Shown here in pieces: positions 25,301 to 32,968 of a stretch of DNA of 34,911 bases (its first letter is position 1; each line of letters begins with the position of its first letter). Both the position numbers and the translations under genes were made by a program. This stretch comes from Planctomycetia bacterium TMED53 (GTDB lineage Bacteria > Planctomycetota > UBA8108 > UBA1146). The notes below the pieces were generated by a model. It had not been told where the DNA came from. It saw nothing but the letters and a program-made list of their open reading frames with translations, and ran no database searches. The stretch lies in assembly GCA_002167285.1 (NCBI GenBank), contig NHDG01000076.1:1-34911 (forward strand), read 5' to 3'.

Positions 25301-28053
25301 TCAGCAGTGAGCCCGCCGGCCTCGACGATCTCCTCTGGAGTTCCGACACAAACGACTTGCCCACCCCCTGCGCCCCCTTGGGGACCGAGATCGATGACGT
25401 GGTCCGCCTGTTTAATCACGTCCATGCAGTGCTCGATGACGATCACAGAATTGCCGCGATCAACGAGAGCATGTAGGCACGAGAGCAAATTCTGCACGTC
25501 CGCAAAATGCAAACCGGTGGTCGGCTCGTCGAGGATGTAAAGAGTTCTCCCCGTGCTGCGCTTTCGCAATTCCGTGGCAAGCTTCACTCTTTGAGCTTCA
25601 CCACCGGATAAAGTCGTGCTCGGCTGCCCTAATGAGACGTATCCGAGTCCCACCTTCTGCAACGTATCGAGAGTATTGAATACTTGCGGAACATCCTCGA
25701 ACAACTTAGTTGCTTCATCGATGGAAAGCGCGAGAACCTCTGAGATGTCGTGGCCACGCCAACGAACGGTGCGAGTTTCTTCATTAAATCGCGTTCCATG
25801 ACACTCCTCACAAACGACCTGAATATCTGCCATGAACTGCATGCCGATAGTCGTCACTCCTGCACCTTCGCAAGCTTCGCAACGCCCGCCTTTTACGTTG
25901 AAAGAGAACCTCCCCTTCTTCCAGCCACGGGCGCGAGCCTCAGGCGTCTTCGCGAATAGCTCACGAATATCATCGAAAACTTTGGTATACGTTCCGGAAT
26001 TCGATCGTGGAGTCCGTCCGATAGGGCTCTGATCGATTCGAATCAATTTGTCGATGTTCTCGAGGCCATCGACTGAGTCATGATCCCCTGGAGCTTCCGT
26101 TAAAAGCTCGAGATACTCTGCCAAAGCAGGCTGAAGGATCCCCTGAATCAGCGTGCTCTTCCCAGAGCCGCTAACCCCAGTGACGACCACCAATGACTGC
26201 AGCGGAATTTCAACGTCAATATTTTTCAGGTTATGCATTCGAGCTCCACGAATGTGGATGCTCTCTCCCGAGACACGCCTCTCCTCAGGGACCGCGATTT
26301 CTGCTTTACCACTGAGATATTGACCGGTCACCGAAGCGGCGCTCCTGCGCAACTGGGTGACCGACCCTTCACCGGTCAGCTCTCCGCCTTGAACACCTGC
26401 CCCAGGCCCGATATCAACGACGTGATCCGCGCTTTCGATCGTCTCTCGATCGTGCTCTACCACGAGAAGTGAATTACCCAAGTCCCTCAACCCACGCAGC
26501 ATCTCCAACATCGTATTGTTATCAGAGGCATGCAGGCCGATCGAAGGCTCATCGAGAACGTAGAGAACACCGCGCAAACCACTCCCCAATTGACTCGCGA
26601 GGCGAATTCTTTGCGCTTCTCCACCGGAAAGGGTGTCTGCTGATCGATCGATCGCGAGATACCCCAATCCTACTTTTTGTAAAAATTTCAATCGTGAAGC
26701 GATCTCGGGGAAGATCGACTGACCAATCAACTTCTCACGCTCACTCAGGTCTAAAGCATCAAAAAACTGCAGCGCAGAATCAACGGTCAGTGCAGAGACC
26801 TCGTCGATTCCCTGTTCGTGAAACTTCACCGCCCTAGCAGCGGGTTGAAGGCGAGAACCGTGACAGCCTCTGCACGGGGCATAAGGCATCCAGCGCTCAA
26901 GCTCTCTACCTCCATGCAAATCGTACGCGACCTCTGCCAGCTGGAAGAGGCCCGCCCAATCTCCCTTAGCGCCGACCGATGCTGATCCCTGAAGAAGATA
27001 CTTACGAGCCCGATCAGTGAGTTTCTTCCAGGGCTTAGAGCTGTCGATCTTGCCGTCACGCAGAGCTTTTTCGAGCAACGACCAGGGAATTCCCAATCCA
27101 CGAATCGATTTACCCTGACGACGAAGCTGCAGTGCACCTTCGTCGATAGAAAGGGCGTCGTCCCTCACCAAACTGGCTTCAGTAGGTGACCTTCTACGCC
27201 CCAATCCATCGCAACGCTCACAGGCTCCCAAAGGACTATTGAAAGAGAATAAACGCGGCTCAAGTTCGGGGATCGTCACTGAACAAGAAGTGCAACCGAA
27301 TCGACTTGAGAAAAGATGGCCTTCATCGTCAACGACCAGGTCAACGAGTCCATCTCCGAGAGCGAGAGCTTTTTCTATAGACTCAGAGAACCGGCCCCTC
27401 TTGCCATCAATCAACTTCATACGATCGAGCACGATCTCGATGGTGTGGCGTTCATACCGCGCTAATACGATTTCCTCGGATAAGCGTAAAATCTCCCCAT
27501 CGACACGAACACGCTGGAAACCTTGCTCACGCAATTCATCCAGTTCTTTGCGGTACTCTCCTTTACGCTCGAGAACGATGGGGGCGCAAACAGTGACTGT
27601 TTCCCCAGCATGATGATGCCAAGCATGAAGCACGATCTGCTCGCGACTTCTTCCCTCGATTAAATCTCCACACTCAGGACAATGAGGAGTTCCTAATCGC
27701 GCATAAAGGAGACGCATTAAATCTAAGATTTCCGTAATCGTCCCCACGGTGGAGCGCGGGTTTCTCGAAATCGTCTTTTGATCGATGGCGATGGTCGGAC
27801 TGAGTCCCTCGACCGTTTCTACCTGGGGACGATCCATCCTTCCAAGGTATTGGCGAGCATACGGACTAAGACTTTCTACAAATCTTCTTTGTCCTTCACG
27901 ACAAATGATTTGATGGGCGAGAGTCGATTTCCCAGACCCACTGACCCCGGTGACGACCACCAACCGCTCTCTGGGTATTTCAATGTCGAGATTTCGAAGA
28001 TTGTTCTCACGCGCGCCCCGAACGATGAGAGGCCGCCCCTTTGATTCACTCAT
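22309..28053 (-). CDS. uvrA: Tandem-fused UvrA, excinuclease ABC subunit A (1914 aa)
   Basis: This is the DNA-damage recognition ATPase of nucleotide excision repair, in a form holding two complete UvrA units. Unit 1 is about 1-925, then a basic linker (about 926-945), then unit 2 to about 1885 and a Lys/Ser-rich tail. Four Walker A motifs have their lysines at 42, 632, 982 and 1594. Four LSGGE signature motifs are near 475, 815, 1436 and 1777, each followed by a Walker B (LDEP). Zinc modules use C125/C128 with C394/C397, C254/C257 with C278/C281, and C725/C728 with C748/C751 in unit 1. Equivalents are present in unit 2, except that one pair reads C1193..H1197. Double UvrA is known from Chlamydiae. 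The start overlaps the upstream stop as ATGA. Confidence 0.95.
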   Translation of the reverse strand: MSESKGRPLIVRGARENNLRNLDIEIPRERLVVVTGVSGSGKSTLAHQIICREGQRRFVESLSPYARQYLGRMDRPQVETVEGLSPTIAIDQKTISRNPRSTVGTITEILDLMRLLYARLGTPHCPECGDLIEGRSREQIVLHAWHHHAGETVTVCAPIVLERKGEYRKELDELREQGFQRVRVDGEILRLSEEIVLARYERHTIEIVLDRMKLIDGKRGRFSESIEKALALGDGLVDLVVDDEGHLFSSRFGCTSCSVTIPELEPRLFSFNSPLGACERCDGLGRRRSPTEASLVRDDALSIDEGALQLRRQGKSIRGLGIPWSLLEKALRDGKIDSSKPWKKLTDRARKYLLQGSASVGAKGDWAGLFQLAEVAYDLHGGRELERWMPYAPCRGCHGSRLQPAARAVKFHEQGIDEVSALTVDSALQFFDALDLSEREKLIGQSIFPEIASRLKFLQKVGLGYLAIDRSADTLSGGEAQRIRLASQLGSGLRGVLYVLDEPSIGLHASDNNTMLEMLRGLRDLGNSLLVVEHDRETIESADHVVDIGPGAGVQGGELTGEGSVTQLRRSAASVTGQYLSGKAEIAVPEERRVSGESIHIRGARMHNLKNIDVEIPLQSLVVVTGVSGSGKSTLIQGILQPALAEYLELLTEAPGDHDSVDGLENIDKLIRIDQSPIGRTPRSNSGTYTKVFDDIRELFAKTPEARARGWKKGRFSFNVKGGRCEACEGAGVTTIGMQFMADIQVVCEECHGTRFNEETRTVRWRGHDISEVLALSIDEATKLFEDVPQVFNTLDTLQKVGLGYVSLGQPSTTLSGGEAQRVKLATELRKRSTGRTLYILDEPTTGLHFADVQNLLSCLHALVDRGNSVIVIEHCMDVIKQADHVIDLGPQGGAGGGQVVCVGTPEEIVEAGGLTADALRSELDGNRARGRQKGKKRGSGKGEPTDRFIIEGARQNNLKDVRLEIPAGQMTVITGPSGSGKSTLAFDILFSEGQRRYLESLSTYARRFLGRMDRANVDRVEGIAPAVAIDQRNRGSNPRSTVATTTEIYDYLRIFFARAGNAHCIKCEAPLESATPATASRKIMEVRGEEPTLLLAPLKSPFPEFDSLQREGFARVRLNGKSILRIDEAIGVEDEESLEQLDVVIDRVKPERSGRARVSESVEECYRRGGDQMIVADAKGKEVLRFTRHLSCPVGHMMLGEELSPRLFSFNHHSGACSGCSGLGVLKQVDPGMLITDPSKPLFNGAMDHRLGSWIGRRSSRVRKVIDAALLAHGYDPADPVSDLGEEGWRIILHGTGETSYPVTFRTRRGSGRLRRVTGSTWEGLIKRVSIWHQRAGSPRWRRAIEDHLAIRPCPDCHGGRLRAELLAVRIGGLNISEVCQLNVSAALDFFKNLKLKGHRKEVAEQIHREVASRLSFLEKVGLGYLALDRATESLSGGESQRIRLATQIGNQLVGVLYVLDEPTIGLHPRDVEKLLDSLVSLKDQGNTLVVVEHDEKTMDRADHIVDMGPGAGVGGGEVVAEGAPAAIRKNKKSLTGAYLSGREKVFEVSERRSSDGGKLTIHGAKANNLKNLTVDIPTGVLTCVTGVSGSGKSSLIMDILSRELATQLAGARPASAEHDRIEGVDAFDGLGVIDQQPLGRTPASNAATYTGLMAPLRGLYAKTALARMRGWGPGRFSFNVAGGRCESCEGKGGVLIEMHFLSDVWVRCDDCLGKRFEPETLEVRWKGHSIADVLEMDVQMAREVFSEVPALATMLTALEDVGLGYLSLGQSATTLSGGEAQRVKLASELGRRSRGRKIYILDEPTTGLHFGDVRLLVKMLHKLVDRGDTVIVIEHDMDLVASADHVIDLGPDGGDAGGEVIVSGTPEEVAAVARSYTGQALRGLVSASRTKKRRSVQRKSPTKKSTSRKSPR

Positions 28054-28943
28054 GAATCGGACTTGTCCGGTTGGGCCATAGCGCTACTTACAGGCTTCAC
28101 CTTATGTAGCAACATTTCGTGAATTGTTGGCACTCCTGCGACGATACTGCCACCGTGTAACCATTCAGATCCACCTTGCCCATCGGTCACCACGCCCCCC
28201 GCCTCTAAGATAAGGAGCCCTCCGGCTGCGACGTCATGGGGAGCGAGGCAGAATTCCCAAAACCCGTCAAAAACTCCGCAAGCGGTATGTGCCAAATCAA
28301 GAGCGGCGCTCCCACCCCTGCGAATCTCTCTGGCCTCTTGGAGCATTTCTCCAAACAACTCTAGTGCTCCATGCTTCAACTCTCGTCGAGCATAACTAAA
28401 GCCAGTCGCCAAGAATGCCGACGACATCTCTTGATTGTCAGATAACTGCAGAGAAGTGATTCCACCTGTTAAATGACGATGCCAACAACCCTGGGTGCGT
28501 ATCGCCCACCACGACTCACCGAAGACCGGAGCGTGAACGATGGCGGCCAGAGGCCCGAATTGATCCCAAAGTCCTACAGATATAGAAAAGAAGGGATGCC
28601 CATGGGAAAAGTTGGTCGTGCCATCGAGTGGATCAATGATCCATCGTCGTTCACCACCTTCGATCACCTCACCGGATTCTTCGCTATAAATCGAATCGTC
28701 GGGAAACAGATGATTCAAACCTGATACAAGCTGCTTCTCAGAAGCGTGATCCGCCTCTGTAACCAAATCCCTGAAACCCTTTTTTTCAATGGAGAGCTCT
28801 CCTTCAATCAACCGCTGTCGATAACCCAGCAGAAGATCGCCCACCTCTTCAATAAGTGAGATCACAGGCCTTAGCGAAGATTGACAAGGAAGGCGCCAAT
28901 CTGGCTGCCCCGCAAAGGGGTCAGGGGGTAAATCAGTGGACAC
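28050..28943 (-). CDS. Inositol-monophosphatase family protein (297 aa)
   Basis: This is a cytoplasmic Mg-dependent sugar-phosphate phosphatase of the SuhB/IMPase/CysQ/HisN family. Predicted metal ligands are all present: E88/E89 in SEESG, D104 and D107 in WIIDPLDGTTNFSHGHPFFS, and D237 in APHDVAAGG. The WEFCLAPHDVAAGGLLILEAGG stretch is the second family signature. The family acts on inositol phosphate, histidinol phosphate, or 3'-phosphoadenosine nucleotides, and sequence alone does not settle which. SuhB-like inositol phosphatase is the default reading. Start is GTG with GGAGG 5 bases ahead, overlapping the ddl-like stop by 11 bases. The stop overlaps uvrA, so expression is coupled to both neighbours. 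Confidence 0.9.
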   Translation of the reverse strand: MSTDLPPDPFAGQPDWRLPCQSSLRPVISLIEEVGDLLLGYRQRLIEGELSIEKKGFRDLVTEADHASEKQLVSGLNHLFPDDSIYSEESGEVIEGGERRWIIDPLDGTTNFSHGHPFFSISVGLWDQFGPLAAIVHAPVFGESWWAIRTQGCWHRHLTGGITSLQLSDNQEMSSAFLATGFSYARRELKHGALELFGEMLQEAREIRRGGSAALDLAHTACGVFDGFWEFCLAPHDVAAGGLLILEAGGVVTDGQGGSEWLHGGSIVAGVPTIHEMLLHKVKPVSSAMAQPDKSDS

Positions 28944-30015
28944 CCGACCCTCCGCTCCAGCGCCGAAGGTGCTGGGAAATCGCTCCGTCGATCATACGAC
29001 GCATCAGTTCCGGGCCGTCAAGCCCACTCTGAATTGCTGAGTGCGGAACCAAGCTTCTTTCTGTCATCCCTGGGCAAGTGTTTGTTTCAAGGAAGTAAAA
29101 CTCAGAGTCCGCAAGGATCAGATCAGTCCGACTACAAGTCCCCAAATCGAACTCCATATGAATCTGCTTGATTGCCCGCGCCATCTCGACTTGCAGGTCA
29201 GCGTCCACCTCTGCTGGACAATTCAACTTCAACTCACAGAGCTGCCGCTCTTCTGGATCGATAAATTTACCGCTGTCTTTCACTTGGCGACCAAAAGGAA
29301 CACCAGGCGGCAAACAGATCTCTACAGCCTGAAGAACTTGAGGAAAACCACCTTGACGATTCCCGAGACACGGTATCGAGATCTCTTGACCGATGACTAA
29401 CTGTTCAACGAGGACTAGTGACTGATTCTCCATCAGTTCTGAAATCGCCAACTGAAGCTCATTCACATTGGCAACAACCTTAACACCGTCCGATGATCCT
29501 CCCTGCGGATCTTTAACTACCCAGGGGGAATCGATGGCTGCCTGTATCTGCGAGACCACCTGGTCCGCACTTTTTCGCCAGATCTCGGCATGAATCACGG
29601 CTGCATGCGGAACCCTGAACCCCAAACCCTTGACCCTTTGACGAAATGTAATCTTGCAAGCGGAGACCGCTCCGCCCACCACGCCCGCGCCAGTGTAAGC
29701 CAAACGGAACATATCAAGCCAAGCAGCAACAGTACCGTCCTCACCGGGACCACCGTGAAGGCAGTTGAAGACGACCTCGATTCCCTCTGAGGAAAACTGC
29801 TCAAGCAATTCCCAAGGGGGCCGAGCCTCGTTACCACCGACCAGGTTATCATCGGTACAGATCACCCAGCCTTGCTCATCCCAGCGCACAAGGACAACGT
29901 GAAATCCAGCTTTCGACAACCACCGCTGAGCTTGCTCGGCACTCTTAATAGAGACATCGCGCTCACTCCAAGTTCCACCAAACAACAACAGAACATGGTC
30001 CCTGGAATTTGCCAC
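28933..30015 (-). CDS. ddl: D-alanine--D-alanine ligase-like ATP-grasp enzyme (360 aa)
   Basis: This cytoplasmic ligase should join two D-Ala (or D-Ala and another group) for peptidoglycan precursors. GGTWSERDVS holds the substrate Glu (E18), HGGPGEDG is at 87-94, and VVKDPQGGSSDGV at 166-178 has the ATP-site Lys and Ser. EQLVIGQEI is followed by SRTDLIL, and FLETNTCPGMTERSLVPHSA at 308-327 carries the metal ligands E310 and N312. All match E. coli DdlB well. The omega loop, FYDYEAKY in DdlB, reads FIDPEERQ here (251-258), losing every tyrosine including the one equal to Tyr216. Specificity may therefore differ. Start is GTG directly after the TAA of the preceding gene, with GAGAGG upstream. 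Confidence 0.88.
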   Translation of the reverse strand: MANSRDHVLLLFGGTWSERDVSIKSAEQAQRWLSKAGFHVVLVRWDEQGWVICTDDNLVGGNEARPPWELLEQFSSEGIEVVFNCLHGGPGEDGTVAAWLDMFRLAYTGAGVVGGAVSACKITFRQRVKGLGFRVPHAAVIHAEIWRKSADQVVSQIQAAIDSPWVVKDPQGGSSDGVKVVANVNELQLAISELMENQSLVLVEQLVIGQEISIPCLGNRQGGFPQVLQAVEICLPPGVPFGRQVKDSGKFIDPEERQLCELKLNCPAEVDADLQVEMARAIKQIHMEFDLGTCSRTDLILADSEFYFLETNTCPGMTERSLVPHSAIQSGLDGPELMRRMIDGAISQHLRRWSGGSGVH

Positions 30016-31026
30016 TTATCGTTTCCTCTCGGTCATGAACGAACAGATCGAATCAAAATCCTCATGGACTTCCGTCGATAGCTCAGCGATCGAAAGAAAG
30101 ATTTCGCGTCCAGATTGTGAACGCTGGTCCGCCTCCAAACGAGCGAACTCCAAGGATTCACATTTCCCAAACAACTCAAGACATTCTTCGATGTGTTGCT
30201 CAGTCGTTTGTTCTCGAGGCAGCTCCATAATTTCAACCAGCCTCAACCGCTCAGAATTAGTGATCTGCGCGGACTGCATGGCATGGGCATAAAGAATCGA
30301 AGGCTTCCCTTCTCGAATATCATTTCCTGATTCTCCCCCGCGACCCTTCCCAGGAGTGAGGTCAAGAAGATCATCCTGTATCTGAAATGCGGGTCCCAGC
30401 TGATCTCCGACACGCCAGAGAGCATCGATTACATTTTCGCTGTAGCCACGAACGATCGCGACGCAAACCATCCCCAACGCGAGATAGCGACCTGTTTTTG
30501 ATCTCACTAACGCTTCGTAGCGCTGAAGGTTGAAATCTGGATCAGCCCTACCCGAGAGATCGTGCTGCTGACCTTCCACCGTTCTACGATGGACGTCACT
30601 GACCGCATCCAAAAGTCGAGCTCTAACGGAATCCTCGATGGAGAGGTGAGAAATTTCTCGATAAACAGCAGACAATAACCAATCCGCAGAATTCAAAGCG
30701 GTCGCTGTGCCATGGCTCTTCCACAAAGAAGGCTGATCTCTGCGCCATGCATCTCCATCTTGAATGTCGTCATGGATCAAAAAAGCATTGTGAAGCCACT
30801 CGGTGAGGCAAGCCAATGACAGGGCTTCTTGTCGGCGAATCTTCACAGCGGAGGCAAACCAGAGGGAGATTAACGGACGGATTCTCTTTCCCCCCTGGCA
30901 CGCAGCTTGGATCGCCGATGCCAGCGAAATCGGCTCGATCAGCTGAAGACGCTGCTCGATCTCCTCCTCCAATGGCTTTGACCAATCCGCCAATGCCGCA
31001 GGTAAATTCATGTTACTCAAAGCCAT
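30016..31026 (-). CDS. Polyprenyl (trans-isoprenyl) diphosphate synthase (about 336 aa)
   Basis: This soluble prenyltransferase condenses isopentenyl diphosphate with an allylic diphosphate. GGKRIRP (about 45-51) binds diphosphate. The first aspartate-rich motif is HDDIQD (about 85-90), followed by WRRDQPSLWKSHG. The second is FQIQDDLLD (about 214-222), followed by GNDIREGKPS. Length fits geranylgeranyl or longer-chain enzymes. The residues just before the first motif (HNAFLI) are small or medium, so the product length cannot be fixed by eye. ATG 31026 is preferred because AGGG lies 9 bases ahead; ATG 31032, two codons upstream, is too close to it. First gene of an operon with ddl, IMPase and uvrA, so a role in lipid carrier or membrane isoprenoid supply is reasonable. 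Confidence 0.9.
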   Translation of the reverse strand: MALSNMNLPAALADWSKPLEEEIEQRLQLIEPISLASAIQAACQGGKRIRPLISLWFASAVKIRRQEALSLACLTEWLHNAFLIHDDIQDGDAWRRDQPSLWKSHGTATALNSADWLLSAVYREISHLSIEDSVRARLLDAVSDVHRRTVEGQQHDLSGRADPDFNLQRYEALVRSKTGRYLALGMVCVAIVRGYSENVIDALWRVGDQLGPAFQIQDDLLDLTPGKGRGGESGNDIREGKPSILYAHAMQSAQITNSERLRLVEIMELPREQTTEQHIEECLELFGKCESLEFARLEADQRSQSGREIFLSIAELSTEVHEDFDSICSFMTERKR

Positions 31027-31303
31027 GACCATTCACCCTAAGGCCCATAAAGGAATAGACTTACAACAAGAACGAACCGTTTTCATGGTCATTATGACCG
31101 TCCATGAGAAGGCCGCGAGCGATAAACCTGCTTTTTCATGGGCATTTCTACAGCGCCAAAGCCCGCTTTCTCAGCTCGGGCCCACTGAGCCCAAAAAGAC
31201 CTCGTCAGGGAGGAGGATTGGATCCAGAAACCTCGCTGAGGGTCTACTTTACTCCGATTCACCACGATATAGAATGAAAGTTACAGGAAATGGAGTTAAG
31301 GAC

Positions 31304-31328
31304 GAAGGTTGAAGCTGGCTTCAACTTC
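31304..31328. repeat. Short inverted repeat
   Basis: GTTGAAGC TG GCTTCAAC is a perfect 8-bp palindrome with a 2-base centre, extended outside by GAAG/CTTC with one bulged G. There is no T run after it. It could be a dimeric regulator's operator or a small hairpin. Confidence 0.4.
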
Positions 31329-31461
31329 GGACCGATTCGGTAGTTTGACCAAAGTTGGATGTTTAAAGGCGCTGAGTCCACCGGATGGGGCATCAATTCC
31401 ACCGGCCAGCCTCCACACCAGCATCAAATTTGAGCCCAAATACTGATCAATAAAGAACTCA

Positions 31462-31591
31462 CGGAAAAGTCACGATTGCTAGGCAAATCGAAAGACCGTT
31501 TCTTTTCCGGCTGAGTCAGTCCAGATCGGAAGCAAAATCTTTCTGCCGTTGATTTTACGGCTGGCTTTTACGATCCGCTGACTGACTTCAG
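31462..31591 (+). ncRNA. Candidate structured RNA or leader ahead of the secreted protein gene
   Basis: Two adjacent nested stems are visible. First, CGGAAAAG (31462-31469) pairs perfectly with CTTTTCCG (31502-31509), enclosing CGATTGC/GCAAATCG (31473-31490), which pairs with one bulge. Second, CTGAGTCAGTC (31511-31521) pairs with GACTGACTTCAG (31580-31591) with one bulged base. It encloses GATCG/CGATC (31524-31528 with 31571-31575) and GCCGT/ACGGC (31545-31549 with 31557-31561, 7-base loop). The start of the secreted protein gene lies 54 bases downstream. I match it to no known RNA class. Strand is a guess from the downstream gene, and chance pairing cannot be excluded. Confidence 0.3.
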
Positions 31592-31645
31592 ATTCCTTGG
31601 ATTGTCGAGCTTAGAAACGTTCTGAAGGAAAGGAACAGCACAAGT

Positions 31646-32968
31646 ATGGTCGCGCAGAATCAAGATCTGCCATCTGTACCCAATGACTTCTTCCGTACCG
31701 ATGGCCTCGGTTCCGAAGAACTCCGCAACGATTCTGCACTGAACCTCGGCAATCACCTTCTTTCCTTCGTGCGATCCTTTTTGCTCATCGCATTCACTCT
31801 TGTGACTCCATTACAGATCTTTGCCCAGGTTCAAAATCCAGGAACCGGATTACCACAGAGCATCGAACTTGGTGACGCCATCGTCTTGCCCGGTTCAAAT
31901 GTCGCCAAAGTCCCTGTCCTGATCAGTTCAGAAGCTGAACTTCAATCATGGCAGATGGGTCTCGAGTACGACGAATTGCTCCTCAGCCTGGTCGAAATTG
32001 AATTCACCGACACCTTGAGTGCTCCTCTCGATCCGATTCTTTCCACTCAATCCAATGGAACCAATCTGATCGGTTTCCAGGTCACCTACCCCGGACCGGA
32101 TTTCTTCCCTACCGGGGAATCACAACGTGCCGCATTCCTGGTCTTTGAAGTGGGATCGGTACTTCCATCTCCGCCGACATCGGGCACCGAGATCCCGATT
32201 GGCATCGTCGATCTGGAAGCCCTTCCCGTTTCCATGACTGCAACTGGAGGATTGGTGATCTCGCCAGAGACCCAGTCTGGGAACGTCATCATTCACGACT
32301 TCCCCCTTTACTTGATTGAGAAGAGAGAAGTTTCCCTGCTCGAAGGAACGGCTTTGGTTCCTCTTCGGGCATGGTCTCAAAAGTCTGCTTTCACCTTCAC
32401 GATGGGCCTCGAGTACGACGAACTGCTTCTCACCCAATTCATCGTCTCCAATAGCGATCTTGACGACATCACTGGCGGATCATGGACCTTGACGGCCATA
32501 CCTACCGCCACTGGCATGATCTGCACGATTGAATGCAGTACCCCACTGCCTCCATTGAATGGAGAAACCCTCGGGTTCTTGCAAATTCAGCGACCCGGCA
32601 ATCAGCCTGGAGAGCCTGGCTGGGGCCCTTTGAGCCTCCGGCTCGATGAAGCCAACTGCCTCATTGGGGATAATGTGGTGACTTCCCTGCAAAATGGCAA
32701 CGTCGCCTGGTTGCCCCACTTCATTCGCGGAGATGCCAACCTCGATTCGGATCTGAATATCGCCGACGCGGAAACGATCTTGGGCGCATTACATTTGGGG
32801 CAAACCCTCGACTGCGAAGATGCCGCGGATTGTAACGACGATGGTAACCTCGACATTTCCGACGTGGTATCAGTCTTGCAATTCCTCTTCTCTGGCTCCC
32901 CCTCGCCCCCTGCCCCTTACCCGGATCCGGGTGGCGACCCCACTGACGACGGCTTGAACTGCGAATGA
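31646..32968 (+). CDS. Secreted protein with two cohesin-like repeats and a dockerin-like calcium-binding end (440 aa)
   Basis: A hydrophobic export signal lies at about 42-60 (FLLIAFTLVTPLQIFAQ) after an unusually long polar leader of about 40 residues. A later in-frame GTG near the hydrophobic stretch is an alternative start. Two beta-rich domains follow, each with the same MGLEYDELLL text (104-113 and 253-262) in a setting that resembles cohesin-type folds. The C-terminus has two EF-hand-like loops, DANLDSDLNIAD (363-374) and DCNDDGNLDISD (395-406), each followed by a helix of dockerin type. It ends with a Pro-rich stretch and GDPTDDGLNCE. I recall this end from many exported planctomycete proteins. 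Its role (sorting, attachment or assembly) is unknown. There is no catalytic domain. Confidence 0.8.
   Translation: MVAQNQDLPSVPNDFFRTDGLGSEELRNDSALNLGNHLLSFVRSFLLIAFTLVTPLQIFAQVQNPGTGLPQSIELGDAIVLPGSNVAKVPVLISSEAELQSWQMGLEYDELLLSLVEIEFTDTLSAPLDPILSTQSNGTNLIGFQVTYPGPDFFPTGESQRAAFLVFEVGSVLPSPPTSGTEIPIGIVDLEALPVSMTATGGLVISPETQSGNVIIHDFPLYLIEKREVSLLEGTALVPLRAWSQKSAFTFTMGLEYDELLLTQFIVSNSDLDDITGGSWTLTAIPTATGMICTIECSTPLPPLNGETLGFLQIQRPGNQPGEPGWGPLSLRLDEANCLIGDNVVTSLQNGNVAWLPHFIRGDANLDSDLNIADAETILGALHLGQTLDCEDAADCNDDGNLDISDVVSVLQFLFSGSPSPPAPYPDPGGDPTDDGLNCE

Larger units (their letters stand above)
31033..31645. other. 613-base region without a convincing gene, rich in inverted repeats
   Basis: No convincing protein gene lies here; the only longer frame (31010-31312, plus) has no homology-like text and overlaps the polyprenyl synthase gene. 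It must contain the promoter of the minus-strand operon and of the plus-strand secreted protein gene, but I could not assign boxes with confidence. It holds a hairpin at 31304-31328, an imperfect pairing of AGACC/GGGTCT around 31197-31245, and two nested structures at 31462-31591. Confidence 0.5.

Noticed and set aside
26640-26660. GATCGATCGATCG run inside uvrA
   Set aside because: It encodes the conserved IDRSAD segment of UvrA and is only four GATC steps long, so no separate function is needed.
31010-31312. 100-codon plus-strand frame at the start of the gene-free region
   Set aside because: It begins inside the polyprenyl synthase gene on the other strand, has no good ribosome site and no recognisable sequence. 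A real small gene is not excluded.
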